A stretch of DNA of 64,000 nucleotides from Tetragenococcus halophilus subsp. halophilus DSM 20339 (GCF_003841405.1 NZ_PXYA01000003.1:522233-586232), one strand, 5' to 3'; shown: positions 46,527-55,140, counted from the first letter of the stretch. Made by a program: numbers and translations. The notes: generated by a model not told the origin, from the letters alone.

Positions 46527-48221
46527 ATGCAAAAGAAAAAAGCAATCATGATCGGTGCAGGATTATCCAATATGGCAGCCGCAGTTTACCTGATTCAAGA
46601 AGGCAAATGGCAAGGCGACCAAATCACGTTTTACTCTCTCGACGATCATGGATCAAATGATGGGGCACCTACTGGGGATGTCACAGATGAATACTGGAAC
46701 AAGAATCATCCTATGGAGAATCAAAAAGGGTATGTGGCGCGAGGCGGCCGAATGTTAAACTATCGAACCTACGTGGACTTGATGGATCTGTTGGATCGGA
46801 TTCCTTCTGCGACGGAACCAAACATGACCGCTGCAGAAGATACCCGCGATTTTGATGCGAAACATCGGACATTTGATAAAGCCAGACTATTGGAAGGCGG
46901 CAAGGGGATCATTGATGGCGGTCATTTAGGTTTGAACAATAAAAGCCGTATGTTGCTGACACAAATGATCATGATGTCTGACAGTGATGAAGAAAAATTA
47001 GACAATGTCACCATTGCCGAATACTTCAAAGAAGATCCAGCCTTTTTTGAATCCAATTTTTGGTACATGTGGGAAACAACGTTTGCCTTTCGGACCCGGA
47101 GTTCCGCGCAAGAATTACGGCGCTATATGCACCAAATGATTTACGAATTTACACAAATCGAGCATTTAGTTGGGGTCAATCGGACACGCTACAATCAATA
47201 TGAAAGCATTATGCTGCCTTTGATCAATTACTTGAAAGAACAAGGGTGCCACATCGTCCTCGATCGGTTAGTCACAGATTGGTCGTTCAAAGACACCACG
47301 ATGCAAGATAAAATCACTGTGACTGGGTTGCATATGTTGAATGTGACGACCAATCAAGAAGAGTATGTTGCAGTTGATGATGATACAGCTGTTATCTTTA
47401 CCAATGGGTCAATCACTGATTCAGCGACATTAGGTGATCTTGATACACCAGCTGCAGAAAATATGGATTACGGTGCAGCCTCTAGTCTTTGGAAGAAAGC
47501 GGCTGAGCAGTTTTATAATTTGGGTACCCCGGATAAATTTTTCGCGGATCGTGATGCGAGCGAGTGGGTCAGCTTTACTTTGACGACCAAAGACCATCTA
47601 TTACTGAATGAAATCACACGTATCACTACACAAGAACCAGGAAATGCCTTGAATTCATTTATTTCCACAACGCCGATTTCGCCTTTACATCAAAAAGATG
47701 TCAATATGTCGATCGTGGTCCATCACCAACCACACTTCACCAGTCAAAAACCGAATGAAACCGTCATTTGGGGGTACTTCTTATATCCGCGTCGAGTAGG
47801 AGAATTTGTGACTAAACCCTATATCGAAATGACTGGGAAAGAAATGGTGCAAGAATTGATTGGCCAGTTGTCTAAAGTCGATCCCGGACCGGGCAATATT
47901 CGAGACAAAGAAGCATTGATCATGGATAGTGTCATCAACAATATTCCTGTGTATATGCCGTATGCCTCTGCATTGTTCAACAATCGTGCCAAAAGTGATC
48001 GGCCAAAAGTGATTCCAGCTCATTCCACCAATCTGGCTTTCACTGGAGAATTCGTCGAACAACCCTATCAAATGATTTTCACAGAACAAAGTGCTGTCCG
48101 TTCTGGGGAAATTGCGGCATTCCACTTTGCCGGCATACCAATGTCACGGTTGGTACCTACACCACGCTATGACAAAGATTTGAAAACGTTGGCTCGTGCG
48201 GCGAAGAAGATGTTTGCGTAA
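46527..48221 (+). CDS. ohyA: Oleate hydratase
   Basis: This FAD-dependent enzyme adds water to the double bond of unsaturated fatty acids such as oleate, giving 10-hydroxy acids. It has 564 residues and starts directly at the FAD-binding GAGLSNMAAAVYLIQEGKW. GDVTDEYWNKNHPMENQKGY, RGGRMLNYRTY and TTIPISPLHQKDVN-like segments follow. AGGAGG precedes the ATG. Such enzymes detoxify host or food fatty acids. The gene and its small partner are enclosed between two same-orientation element B copies, which suggests recent capture. Confidence 0.93.
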   Translation: MQKKKAIMIGAGLSNMAAAVYLIQEGKWQGDQITFYSLDDHGSNDGAPTGDVTDEYWNKNHPMENQKGYVARGGRMLNYRTYVDLMDLLDRIPSATEPNMTAAEDTRDFDAKHRTFDKARLLEGGKGIIDGGHLGLNNKSRMLLTQMIMMSDSDEEKLDNVTIAEYFKEDPAFFESNFWYMWETTFAFRTRSSAQELRRYMHQMIYEFTQIEHLVGVNRTRYNQYESIMLPLINYLKEQGCHIVLDRLVTDWSFKDTTMQDKITVTGLHMLNVTTNQEEYVAVDDDTAVIFTNGSITDSATLGDLDTPAAENMDYGAASSLWKKAAEQFYNLGTPDKFFADRDASEWVSFTLTTKDHLLLNEITRITTQEPGNALNSFISTTPISPLHQKDVNMSIVVHHQPHFTSQKPNETVIWGYFLYPRRVGEFVTKPYIEMTGKEMVQELIGQLSKVDPGPGNIRDKEALIMDSVINNIPVYMPYASALFNNRAKSDRPKVIPAHSTNLAFTGEFVEQPYQMIFTEQSAVRSGEIAAFHFAGIPMSRLVPTPRYDKDLKTLARAAKKMFA

Positions 48222-48257
48222 GACCTGCAGACTGAAAAATGAATACATGCGCCTACA

Positions 48258-48306
48258 CAAAAAAGCTGCTTCCTTGATCCTGTAATCAAAGGTTGCGGCT
48301 TTTTTG
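48258..48306 (+). terminator. ohyA terminator
   Basis: AAAAAAGCTGC with GCGGCTTTTTT, and an inner CCTTGAT/ATCAAAGG pair, form a hairpin ending in a T-run 37 bases past the ohyA stop. Confidence 0.75.
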
Positions 48307-48400
48307 GTATAGATGATAGTCGTAAACAATAAACCAGGATTGCGAGAAGTTTTTCTAAACGATTCAAAACAATTTATAACAGTAAATTATTTGGATATAC

Positions 48401-49209
48401 GGTTCTGTTGCAAAGTTTCAATACTGAGTACAAAAGTCCCATTCTGATACTTTGACTATGCTGGTATACCCATCAAAACTTTAATTTCAGTAGATACCGA
48501 AAAGCCGAAGAGCGTTCCATTTCTTCGGTTCTTTTTGTATATGCCTCTCAATGCTTCTATGCCCTTAATCGTAGTTGATGCAGTACGAAGACTTTGATAA
48601 AGTTTATTTCGACGTTTAACAGGTCTATGATCTTGCTCAATTAAGTTATTGAGATACTTGACTGTCCGGTGCTCAGTTTCGCTGTATAGCCCCTGCTTTT
48701 GTAACTTCCTAAAAGCACTAGCAATTGATGGTGCTTTATCTGTCACGATAACTTTCGGTTCCCCAAACTGCTTGTATAGTCGTTTAAAGAAAGCATAAGC
48801 AGACTGAGTATTTCTCTTTCGTCTTAGCCAAATATCCAGTGTCATGCCTTCTGAGTCGATTGCACGATAGAGATAATGCCACTTCCCTTTAATTTTAATA
48901 TAAGTTTCGTCCATTTTCCACGAATAAAAGGACTGTCTATTTTTCTTTTTCCAGATTTGATAGATCAGCTTACCATATTCTTGAACCCAACGGTAAATTG
49001 TTGTGTGAGAAACGTTAATGCCACGATCATATAACATCTCTTGAACATCACGATAACTCAAATTATAGCGAAGATAATACCCAACAGAGATAATAATCAC
49101 GTCTTTTTGGAATTGTTTGCCCTTAAAATGATTCATCTGTTGTCCTCGCATTCTTTTTTATTACATTTTACAATAAATCAGGTGTTATGGGGAACTTTGC
49201 AACAGAACC
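48401..49209 (-). mobile_element. IS1216-like IS6-family element B, complete copy
   Basis: This 809-base element has GGTTCTGTTGCAAAGTT at the left end and its complement at the right. The flanking 8-mers (GGATATAC and TTTCTTCT) differ, so there is no target duplication. It differs from element A throughout the transposase gene but shares the same terminal repeats. Confidence 0.93.
48456..49136 (-). CDS. IS6-family transposase (element B)
   Basis: This 226-residue transposase is intact and close to the enterococcal IS1216 protein (C-terminus RRNGTLFGFSVSTEIKVLMG). The catalytic triad lies in KMDETYIKIKGKW, VIVTDKAPS and NNLIEQDHRP. The MNHFKGKQ start is chosen as in IS1216; the frame is open five codons further upstream. 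Confidence 0.93.
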   Translation of the reverse strand: MNHFKGKQFQKDVIIISVGYYLRYNLSYRDVQEMLYDRGINVSHTTIYRWVQEYGKLIYQIWKKKNRQSFYSWKMDETYIKIKGKWHYLYRAIDSEGMTLDIWLRRKRNTQSAYAFFKRLYKQFGEPKVIVTDKAPSIASAFRKLQKQGLYSETEHRTVKYLNNLIEQDHRPVKRRNKLYQSLRTASTTIKGIEALRGIYKKNRRNGTLFGFSVSTEIKVLMGIPA

Positions 49210-49284
49210 TTTCTTCTATACTGTAGTCAAGTTGTTGAAGATGTTATCAGTGACTAAAATATAAAAAATATGGAGGAAACAAAG

Positions 49285-49971
49285 ATGAAAAAGAATTTTA
49301 AAAAGTTACTCGGAGTTACAGCAGTTGGCGCAGGTTTATTTTTAGCCAATCCACTGACTGCTGAAGCACACTGCGATACGGAACAAGGACCAGTCTATGA
49401 CGCCCTCCAAACGTCTTTAGAGGAAAGAAGCTTTGACTATATCGCACATTGGGTGCCAGAAGCGGACGAAGCAGAATTAAAAACGTACTTTGAGCGTACA
49501 ATGTCCGTGAAAAATAAAACAAAAGATGCAGAAATTAACGACTTAGCTGATGATTACCTCTTTGAAAACTTTGTCCGTATCCACCGTACTAGTGAAGGTG
49601 CTCCTTACACAGGAATCAGTCATGAACCGGTTGATCCAGGAGTGGCAGCTGCTGATGAGAGTATCGAACAAGAAAGCTTAGCCCCATTAGAAGAAGCAGG
49701 CTTTGTGACCGATGACAACCGCGAACACGTCGAAGAAGTATTTACTGACCTACTTGAAACCAAGATTTTTGAAACTGGTGACACAGAGGCAGGCCGTGCT
49801 TATGTTGAAAACTACGTCACGTTCACCCACTTATTCGAAGAAGGTCATGATGAAGCACATGAAGAAGAAGGACATAAAGAGGAACAGGACGCACATACTG
49901 AAGAAGTGAACGCAGAGTCAGAAGAAACAGAAGGCAACTGGTTTACACAACTTTTTAGTGACTGGTTTTAA
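49285..49971 (+). CDS. Secreted acidic DUF6448-type protein
   Basis: This 228-residue protein starts at ATG 49285 after TGGAGGAAA. A signal peptide (KKLLGVTAVGAGLFLANPLT) ends in AEA, giving a mature N-terminus HCDTEQGPV, and AHCDTxxGPV is the hallmark of DUF6448 proteins. The body is acidic, with a C-terminal tract of H, E and D (HDEAHEEEGHKEEQDAH) that could bind metals; that is inference. It directly follows the IS6 element B end, whose TTGCAA could serve as a -35 box (16 bases from TACTGT). Confidence 0.8.
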   Translation: MKKNFKKLLGVTAVGAGLFLANPLTAEAHCDTEQGPVYDALQTSLEERSFDYIAHWVPEADEAELKTYFERTMSVKNKTKDAEINDLADDYLFENFVRIHRTSEGAPYTGISHEPVDPGVAAADESIEQESLAPLEEAGFVTDDNREHVEEVFTDLLETKIFETGDTEAGRAYVENYVTFTHLFEEGHDEAHEEEGHKEEQDAHTEEVNAESEETEGNWFTQLFSDWF

Positions 49972-49992
49972 TTAAATAAACATAAATCATAC

Positions 49993-50025
49993 AAAAAAGA
50001 AGTTTTTTCAAGAAACTTATTTTTT
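49993..50025 (+). terminator. Terminator after the DUF6448 gene
   Basis: AAAAAAGAAGTTT and AAACTTATTTTTT form an A/T-rich stem with a 7-base loop, 22 bases past the stop. Confidence 0.6.
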
Positions 50026-50057
50026 GTTAGACAGCTCTCTTGTGTAGAGAGCATCTT

Positions 50058-50204
50058 AAAAATTGTTTCAAAACTATTGGTGCTCCCCACCAAACAACTG
50101 TTTTAGTTGCAGGTGATGACGCAGATGCTAAGAACCAAGTTTTCGTTGCTCTAGATGGCGCTGAAAAGATTAGCTGGAATAGTGGATTTGGACTTTTCAA
50201 TTAA
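50058..50204 (+). pseudogene. Unidentified protein C-terminal remnant
   Basis: An open stretch without a start (KNCFKTIGAPHQTTVLVAG, then DADAKNQVFVALDGAEKI and WNSGFGLFN) ends in TAA 50202 and is followed by a good terminator. It looks like the end of a degraded beta-rich protein. No family is recognised. It occupies most of the gap 50026-50217. Confidence 0.35.
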
Positions 50205-50217
50205 TTGTAAGTAATGG

Positions 50218-50249
50218 AACCGATCTACATTTTTGTAGAGCGGTTTTTT
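50218..50249 (+). terminator. Terminator of the preceding remnant
   Basis: AACCG-CTACA pairs with TGTAG-CGGTT and is followed by six T. The short internal mismatch is tolerated. Confidence 0.7.
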
Positions 50250-50275
50250 ATTTGCGTTCTACTTACAATCCAGAT

Positions 50276-50318
50276 AAAAAAGGACTCTGACGCTGTTTAA
50301 GCAGTAAAGTCCTTTTTT
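50276..50318 (-). terminator. Terminator of the FMN-binding protein gene
   Basis: AAAAAAGGACT and AGTCCTTTTTTT form an 11-base stem with T-tracts in both directions. It lies about 100 bases past the stop of the gene at 50415. Confidence 0.65.
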
Positions 50319-50414
50319 TAATCAATGCATCATTTTGCTGGTTTTCATGTCTCTTAAACGATTAACCCTTTTAGAAATATAGTAATTCATAATAACCAAA
50401 CTTTTAATAAGAGA

Positions 50415-50792
50415 TTAAAGCAATTGTTTTTGAGATTCTACGGTAACTTCAAGTAATTTATTCATAAAGGGATAGTCCTCTTTCATTTGGTCAAACTCTT
50501 CGCCAGTATCGAGGAAACGTGCCCGTCCTTCAATTAAGAATCCTGTTCCTTGATAACCATTGAAACCTTCAACTTCTCGACTACCTAGAGTTAAGATAAC
50601 TTTGTCGTTCTTTATCATATCTGCTTGAACGCTTGTAAATCCAGCGATTGGAGCTAAGATGCGTTCATCGTTAGTTATACGTAAATATGAGTTCCAAGTA
50701 CAACGAACATGTGGGGTCTCACTGCTTCCCCATGATGTAACAGAAACCACACCCTCGTGCTGGATAACTTTGAAAAAATTTTCACTTAACAT
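50415..50792 (-). CDS. Pyridoxamine 5'-phosphate oxidase-like FMN-binding protein
   Basis: This 125-residue split-barrel protein has NFFKVIQHEGVVSVTSWG, HVRCTWNSYLRI, ILAPIAGFTSVQADM and GTGFLIEGRARFLDTG, matching small FMN-binding PNPOx-like proteins such as the Desulfovibrio FMN-binding protein. It is probably a flavin reductase-like or flavin-storing protein. The ribosome binding site is AGGAGG. It is not the pyridoxal synthesis enzyme PdxH, which is longer. Confidence 0.85.
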   Translation of the reverse strand: MLSENFFKVIQHEGVVSVTSWGSSETPHVRCTWNSYLRITNDERILAPIAGFTSVQADMIKNDKVILTLGSREVEGFNGYQGTGFLIEGRARFLDTGEEFDQMKEDYPFMNKLLEVTVESQKQLL

Positions 50793-50892
50793 ATTTCGCC
50801 TCCTATATTAATCTATCGTATTTCATAGGAATCATACCACTAAAAGAACATATGTTCAATGGGAGTGTTGGTTGGAGAACCCCTTGGGCTAA

Positions 50893-51051
50893 GTTGGACC
50901 AGGTGCCACACATTTAATCAATGGTTTTTATGAAGCTCGTGAAGATATTCAACCGGTTCTTGCAATCTTGAGTTCCTGTGTATTAAAGGAGCAAAACATG
51001 GACGCAATTCTAGATATGAACCAAATCGAATTAGTTAAAACGTATAATTGA
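50893..51051 (+). pseudogene. Pyruvate oxidase (TPP enzyme) remnant
   Basis: This 52-codon stretch [18 protein letters not shown], then [11 protein letters not shown] and [20 protein letters not shown], matches the N-terminal TPP-binding domain of pyruvate oxidases ([19 protein letters not shown]). Stops bound it on both sides and the remaining several hundred codons are absent. Confidence 0.65.
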
Positions 51052-51551
51052 TTCCTGCTTTTTTTGATGCAGAAAAACATAGCATAGAGGAGGAATATAC
51101 CTCCTCGTACTCATAACTTAAGATTAATAACACTAAATTAACAGACTATACGTAGTGTCTATTTGCTATGACCATATCTTATATCCATAAGTCAACTCAG
51201 CCGGACTAAATGGGCTAATCTTACTAGAACATAAACTGCACTTGATATGCAAATTAACCCTGAATCGGAAGGGTGCTTAAATTGGATATTAACGGAGGGA
51301 TAAAGTAAAATTTATCTCTAGGGAATGTTTAGAAAGGATCCAAGTTCCTTAACAAGTGACAATTAGTAATGTAGTAACAACGATAGATTGTATGCCGAAC
51401 ATTTCAATCTGATACGTATAAAAGACGATTTCAAGCTCATCCGTGATAAAATAACCCACATGAATGATTTGAAATCGTCTTAAAATGCTTTATTTTATAA
51501 CCCAAAATAGAATAATTACTTCAAAATGACGTCGCATATCACTATTAATGA
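51052..51551. other. Gap with inverted repeats, no gene seen
   Basis: No supported coding region. It holds a 7-base hairpin (GAGGAGG/CCTCCTC, 51087-51106, no T-run) and a 13-base perfect inverted repeat AAGACGATTTCAA (51422-51434 and 51469-51481) with a 34-base spacer, which may act as a terminator or be an IS remnant. Confidence 0.5.
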
Positions 51552-52052
51552 TTAATCGATGACTTCCATAATCATTTTAAGTTCCCCGGATGTTAAATCC
51601 TCGCTAAAAATGCCAGTAACTTTTTGTCCAGGTCCAATTTCCTTTGATGATAGGTTTAACAAAGAGATAGGGATATAGATTAATCCGTTTTGTTTCAAAG
51701 ATAGAGCCAATATTTTTTTCCTTGTTCGAATAGCTGCATCATAGCGAAGAGAAGAGTAAACACCTCTGCCAACAATAGAAATATGCTTCCCCAATAATAA
51801 ATCAAGGCTACCTATTACTTGTAATTTCTGAAAGGTCGTCCCATCCGTTTTGATTTGAATATCCTGTAAATTTATTTTCCTGTCTAAGGCATCTTGAAAA
51901 AACAAGTGTGTGCCTCTGCGATAATCAATGCCACAGAGGTGCATAAAATTAGTTGTCGAAAAAATAATCGCTACCGTTGAGACTTCTCCGACAAAGGATA
52001 CTTTTTTATCTACAAAATGTTCTTGTAAGAGATGGGCAGCCTTATAAATCAC
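51552..52052 (-). CDS. PBECR4-type putative nuclease domain protein
   Basis: This 166-residue protein from GTG 52052 shows the PBECR4-like pattern (phage barnase-EndoU-colicin-RelE-like nuclease superfamily): the conserved NFMHLCGIDYRRGTHLFF segment is followed by ALDRKINLQDIQIKTDGTT and a KLQVIGSLDLLL helix. No ribosome binding site is visible. In-frame codons upstream read ITRQLNVIYKAA after a TAA, and an ATG sits further up (MSIKETT then stop), so the original start may have been lost. It lies directly 3' of group II intron 2. Confidence 0.55.
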   Translation of the reverse strand: MIYKAAHLLQEHFVDKKVSFVGEVSTVAIIFSTTNFMHLCGIDYRRGTHLFFQDALDRKINLQDIQIKTDGTTFQKLQVIGSLDLLLGKHISIVGRGVYSSLRYDAAIRTRKKILALSLKQNGLIYIPISLLNLSSKEIGPGQKVTGIFSEDLTSGELKMIMEVID

Positions 52053-52143
52053 GTTTAACTGTCTGGTAATTTAGGTTGTCTCTTTTATAGACATGCGTTT
52101 GTATTCTTTTTTTGCCACGTGCGAAGAATGCTCCTTTTTCCCA

Positions 52144-54031
52144 ATAGGGTAGAGGGGAAATAAGATTTCCGCCCCTCCCGTCGCACCGTACGTACGGTTC
52201 TCGTATACGGCGCTCCATTTGTATTGTTTTCACGCTTGATTAAGATAGTAATTTAAAGGATTGACCAATCCAGGTCGATCCTTTTTCTTTATGGCTAAAA
52301 CTTTCGGACTTAGGGTAAAATTGACGACGTCCATGCCACATTTCCTATACCAACCTAATCTCGAATTTGCCACCTTATAAATATTTTCTTTGGTAAAATG
52401 GCATTTGAATAATCGGTTTAATTGTTGTAGATTCGTATAGATTCGTTGTGGCAGTTTCCATTGCTTTATGATGATCACTCGGACTTTATGTCGTAACCAT
52501 TGCCCAAACTTTGCTAGATAGGTTTTCATATTCCCGATACGGTAGTAATTGATCCAGCCTCTTATCGTTTGGTTGAGTTTCGTGAATGTCACCGCTAAGG
52601 GTCGTGACACAGCCTGTTTTCTTTTAAGGATGGCTTTCGTTTTATCATAGAGCTTTGTTTTACTGACTTTGCTCGGTTTACACTGCCAACCCTTCTGGTT
52701 CTTCCAGAAGGTAAACCCTAAAAATTGACTCTGTGTCGGTCGTACCACCTTGGTTTTTGTGACGTTCACTCGTAAGAAAAGCTTTCTTTCAATCCAACTC
52801 GTAATAGATTTCATTACACGATTGGCTGCCCGCTCACTTTTGACAAAGATATCCGTATCATCCGCATAACGGACAAAATAGAGTCCTCTTGCTTCTAGTT
52901 CTTTATCCAATTTGTCCAGATAAATATTCGCTAAAATGGGACTTAAAGGTCCGCCTTGCGGAACGCCCGTTTCATTCGGACGAACAAAGCCATTTTCCAT
53001 AATCCCTGCTTTTAAGAAAACACGTATTAAGTGAAGCGTTTCTCTATCTTTGACCCGTTCTCTAAGGGTCGAGATTAATTTATCATGATGAACCGTATCA
53101 AAATATTTCTCAATGTCCATATCAATGAGCCATTCATAACCTTCATTCAAGTAATCAAGAACTTTTTCAATCGCTTGATGTGCACTTCGATTGGGACGAA
53201 AACCATAACTGCTTTCACTGAAGTGAACATCGAAAATGCGACTCAGCTGTTGCGCGGTTGCTTGTTGTACCACACGGTCCACGACACTTGGAATCCCTAA
53301 AGGTCTTTGTTTTCCATCGGGCTTAGGGATATAAACTCGTTTGACTGTTTTCGGACGGTAAGTCATCGATCGAATCTCTTGAACAAGGGAATGTCCGTGT
53401 TGATAGAAATAATGGTCAAGTTCGTCGACTGTCATTTTATCAACACCCGGAGCGCCTTTATTCTTTTTGACCTGCTCGATGGCTTGTCTCATGTTTTGCT
53501 GGCTCGTGATCTTTTCAATGAATCTCATGCGCTGTTCCTCCTCTAGGTGTAGATGGATCCAAGATCGTCCTCACTACTTTTCCCATCGATAGTTACGTTC
53601 TACCGTTCTAGGGTATCCTCGTTTCCGGACTGCTTGGATATTTTCTTCTAGCGATTCACACTATACAAACATTCAGCCCTTCACTACATGTAATATCATA
53701 GCTACTATGGCCTCGGCTGACTTCTTACGACAAACCTTTTTCGACCGTTCGCAAACGTCCGTAAGATCTCCCAGGGTAAGACACTTATCTTTCTCTCCAC
53801 AACCTCTTGATTTACTGTCTTGGTTTTACGTTTACCTTTTGGACTTCGGCTTGATATGCAGCCTTATCCACCATTTAGCCTCATCAAGTTCCTGTGCGTA
53901 GGTTCAAGAGATTTGCGCCACCACTTCCTTCACCCCATCATCGCTGATTTCGGCTTGTGGCTCGCTACACTTGGCGGTAACTACCCGTGACTAGACTTTC
54001 ACTAGCTAGATAAATGCCATGCCTGGCACAC
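52144..54031 (-). mobile_element. Group II intron 2 (bacterial class C type)
   Basis: The minus strand begins GTGTGCCAGGCATGGCAT at 54031 and ends CTACCCTAT at 52144. Domain V (centre CCGTACGTACGGT, about 52178-52216) and a domain VI hairpin (GGGAAATAAGATTTCC region) precede the 3' end. It is about 1,888 bases with an intact maturase gene. It lies directly after the terminator hairpin of the gene fragment at 54088. It is clearly different from intron 1 in sequence. Ends are inferred from consensus. Confidence 0.85.
52230..53528 (-). CDS. ltrA: Group II intron reverse transcriptase/maturase (intact)
   Basis: This 432-residue intron-encoded protein supports splicing and retrohoming. RT blocks are KNKGAPGVDKMTVDEL, PLGIPSVVDRVVQQ, SYGFRPNRSAHQAI, GVPQGGPLSPILANIYLD and the catalytic YADD. 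Maturase domain X follows (TIRGWINYYRIGNMKTYL). It appears to lack an HNH endonuclease, as usual for class C. The frame is complete, so this copy may still be mobile. Confidence 0.93.
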   Translation of the reverse strand: MRFIEKITSQQNMRQAIEQVKKNKGAPGVDKMTVDELDHYFYQHGHSLVQEIRSMTYRPKTVKRVYIPKPDGKQRPLGIPSVVDRVVQQATAQQLSRIFDVHFSESSYGFRPNRSAHQAIEKVLDYLNEGYEWLIDMDIEKYFDTVHHDKLISTLRERVKDRETLHLIRVFLKAGIMENGFVRPNETGVPQGGPLSPILANIYLDKLDKELEARGLYFVRYADDTDIFVKSERAANRVMKSITSWIERKLFLRVNVTKTKVVRPTQSQFLGFTFWKNQKGWQCKPSKVSKTKLYDKTKAILKRKQAVSRPLAVTFTKLNQTIRGWINYYRIGNMKTYLAKFGQWLRHKVRVIIIKQWKLPQRIYTNLQQLNRLFKCHFTKENIYKVANSRLGWYRKCGMDVVNFTLSPKVLAIKKKDRPGLVNPLNYYLNQA

Positions 54032-54062
54032 ATAAAAAAACGCTAGCTTTTTCGCTAACGTC
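54032..54062 (-). terminator. Terminator, 5' exon of intron 2
   Basis: On the minus strand CGTTAGC pairs with GCTAGCG (one G-U pair) around GAAAAA, followed by TTTTTTTAT. The intron begins at the next base. Confidence 0.8.
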
Positions 54063-54087
54063 TTAGAAAAAATATCAAAATTTATAC

Positions 54088-54331
54088 TCAAATTTCTTCG
54101 TCAATTTCATCAATCATTTGATGATTAATCTTACTTTTTTCTTCTTCGGTTAAATCAAAAATTTCACTCGCTAAGTACTCTTTTTGGTTCCAATGATAAA
54201 AAATTTGATAAATATATTCTGTCGGATCTACTTCTTTAAGATAATCTAAATCTCCATTTTTCAATTTCTTTCTTGCCTCTTTAAACAGTCCAGAATAAAC
54301 AAGAATTTGTTTCCCTTTGAGTGATTTATAA
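54088..54331 (-). pseudogene. Unidentified gene, 3' fragment cut by IS6 element A
   Basis: An 80-codon C-terminal frame (SLKGKQILVYSGLFKEARKK, EVDPTEYIYQIFYHWNQK, ending DEIDEEI) is open into the IS boundary at 54331, so its 5' part has been removed. The sequence resembles C-termini of plasmid or conjugative-element proteins, but I cannot name it. Confidence 0.55.
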
Positions 54332-55140
54332 GGTTCTGTTGCAAAGTTTTAAATCTACTATCAGATAAGGTAGAATAATAGAAAAAGATAGCAGGAGGAA
54401 TGACGATGAGTCATTTTAAAGGAAAGCAATTTCAGCAGGATGTGATTATTGTAGCCGTGGGCTACTATCTTCGTTATAACCTTAGCTATCGTGAAGTTCA
54501 AGAAATCTTATATGATCGTGGCATTAACGTTTCTCATACGACGATTTATCGTTGGGTGCAAGAATATGGCAAACTACTCTATCAAATTTGGAAAAAGAAA
54601 AATAAAAAATCCTTTTATTCATGGAAAATGGATGAAACGTACATCAAAATTAAAGGAAAATGGCATTATTTGTATCGAGCCATCGATGCAGATGGTTTAA
54701 CCTTGGATATTTGGTTACGTAAAAAACGGGACACACAAGCAGCCTATGCTTTTCTTAAGCGGTTAGTGAAGCAGTTTGATGAACCGAAGGTTGTAGTCAC
54801 AGATAAAGCCCCCTCTATTACAAGTGCCTTTAAGAAACTAAAAGAATACGGCTTTTATCAAGGGACAGAACATCGTACCATTAAATACCTGAATAATTTG
54901 ATTGAACAAGACCATCGTCCAGTAAAGAGACGCAATAAATTCTATCGAAGTTTACGCACTGCCTCTACCACGATTAAAGGCATGGAAGCCATTCGAGGAT
55001 TATATAAGAAAACCCGAAAAGAAGGCACTCTCTTCGGGTTTTCGGTCTGTACTGAAATCAAGGTATTATTGGGAATCCCAGCTTAAATCATAGATACCGT
55101 AAGGGGTTTTATTCTTTATTTAAAACTTTGCAACAGAACC
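54332..55140 (+). mobile_element. IS1216-like IS6-family element A, copy 2
   Basis: This 809-base element appears identical to 41992-42800 and lies in the same orientation. Its flanks (ATTTATAA and GAATTAAA) do not match each other or those of copy 1. Both neighbours are truncated gene fragments. Confidence 0.93.
54406..55086 (+). CDS. IS6-family transposase (element A, copy 2)
   Basis: This intact 226-residue transposase has the same protein sequence as that at 42066. The start is chosen as for that copy (AGGAGG seven bases upstream). Confidence 0.93.
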   Translation: MSHFKGKQFQQDVIIVAVGYYLRYNLSYREVQEILYDRGINVSHTTIYRWVQEYGKLLYQIWKKKNKKSFYSWKMDETYIKIKGKWHYLYRAIDADGLTLDIWLRKKRDTQAAYAFLKRLVKQFDEPKVVVTDKAPSITSAFKKLKEYGFYQGTEHRTIKYLNNLIEQDHRPVKRRNKFYRSLRTASTTIKGMEAIRGLYKKTRKEGTLFGFSVCTEIKVLLGIPA

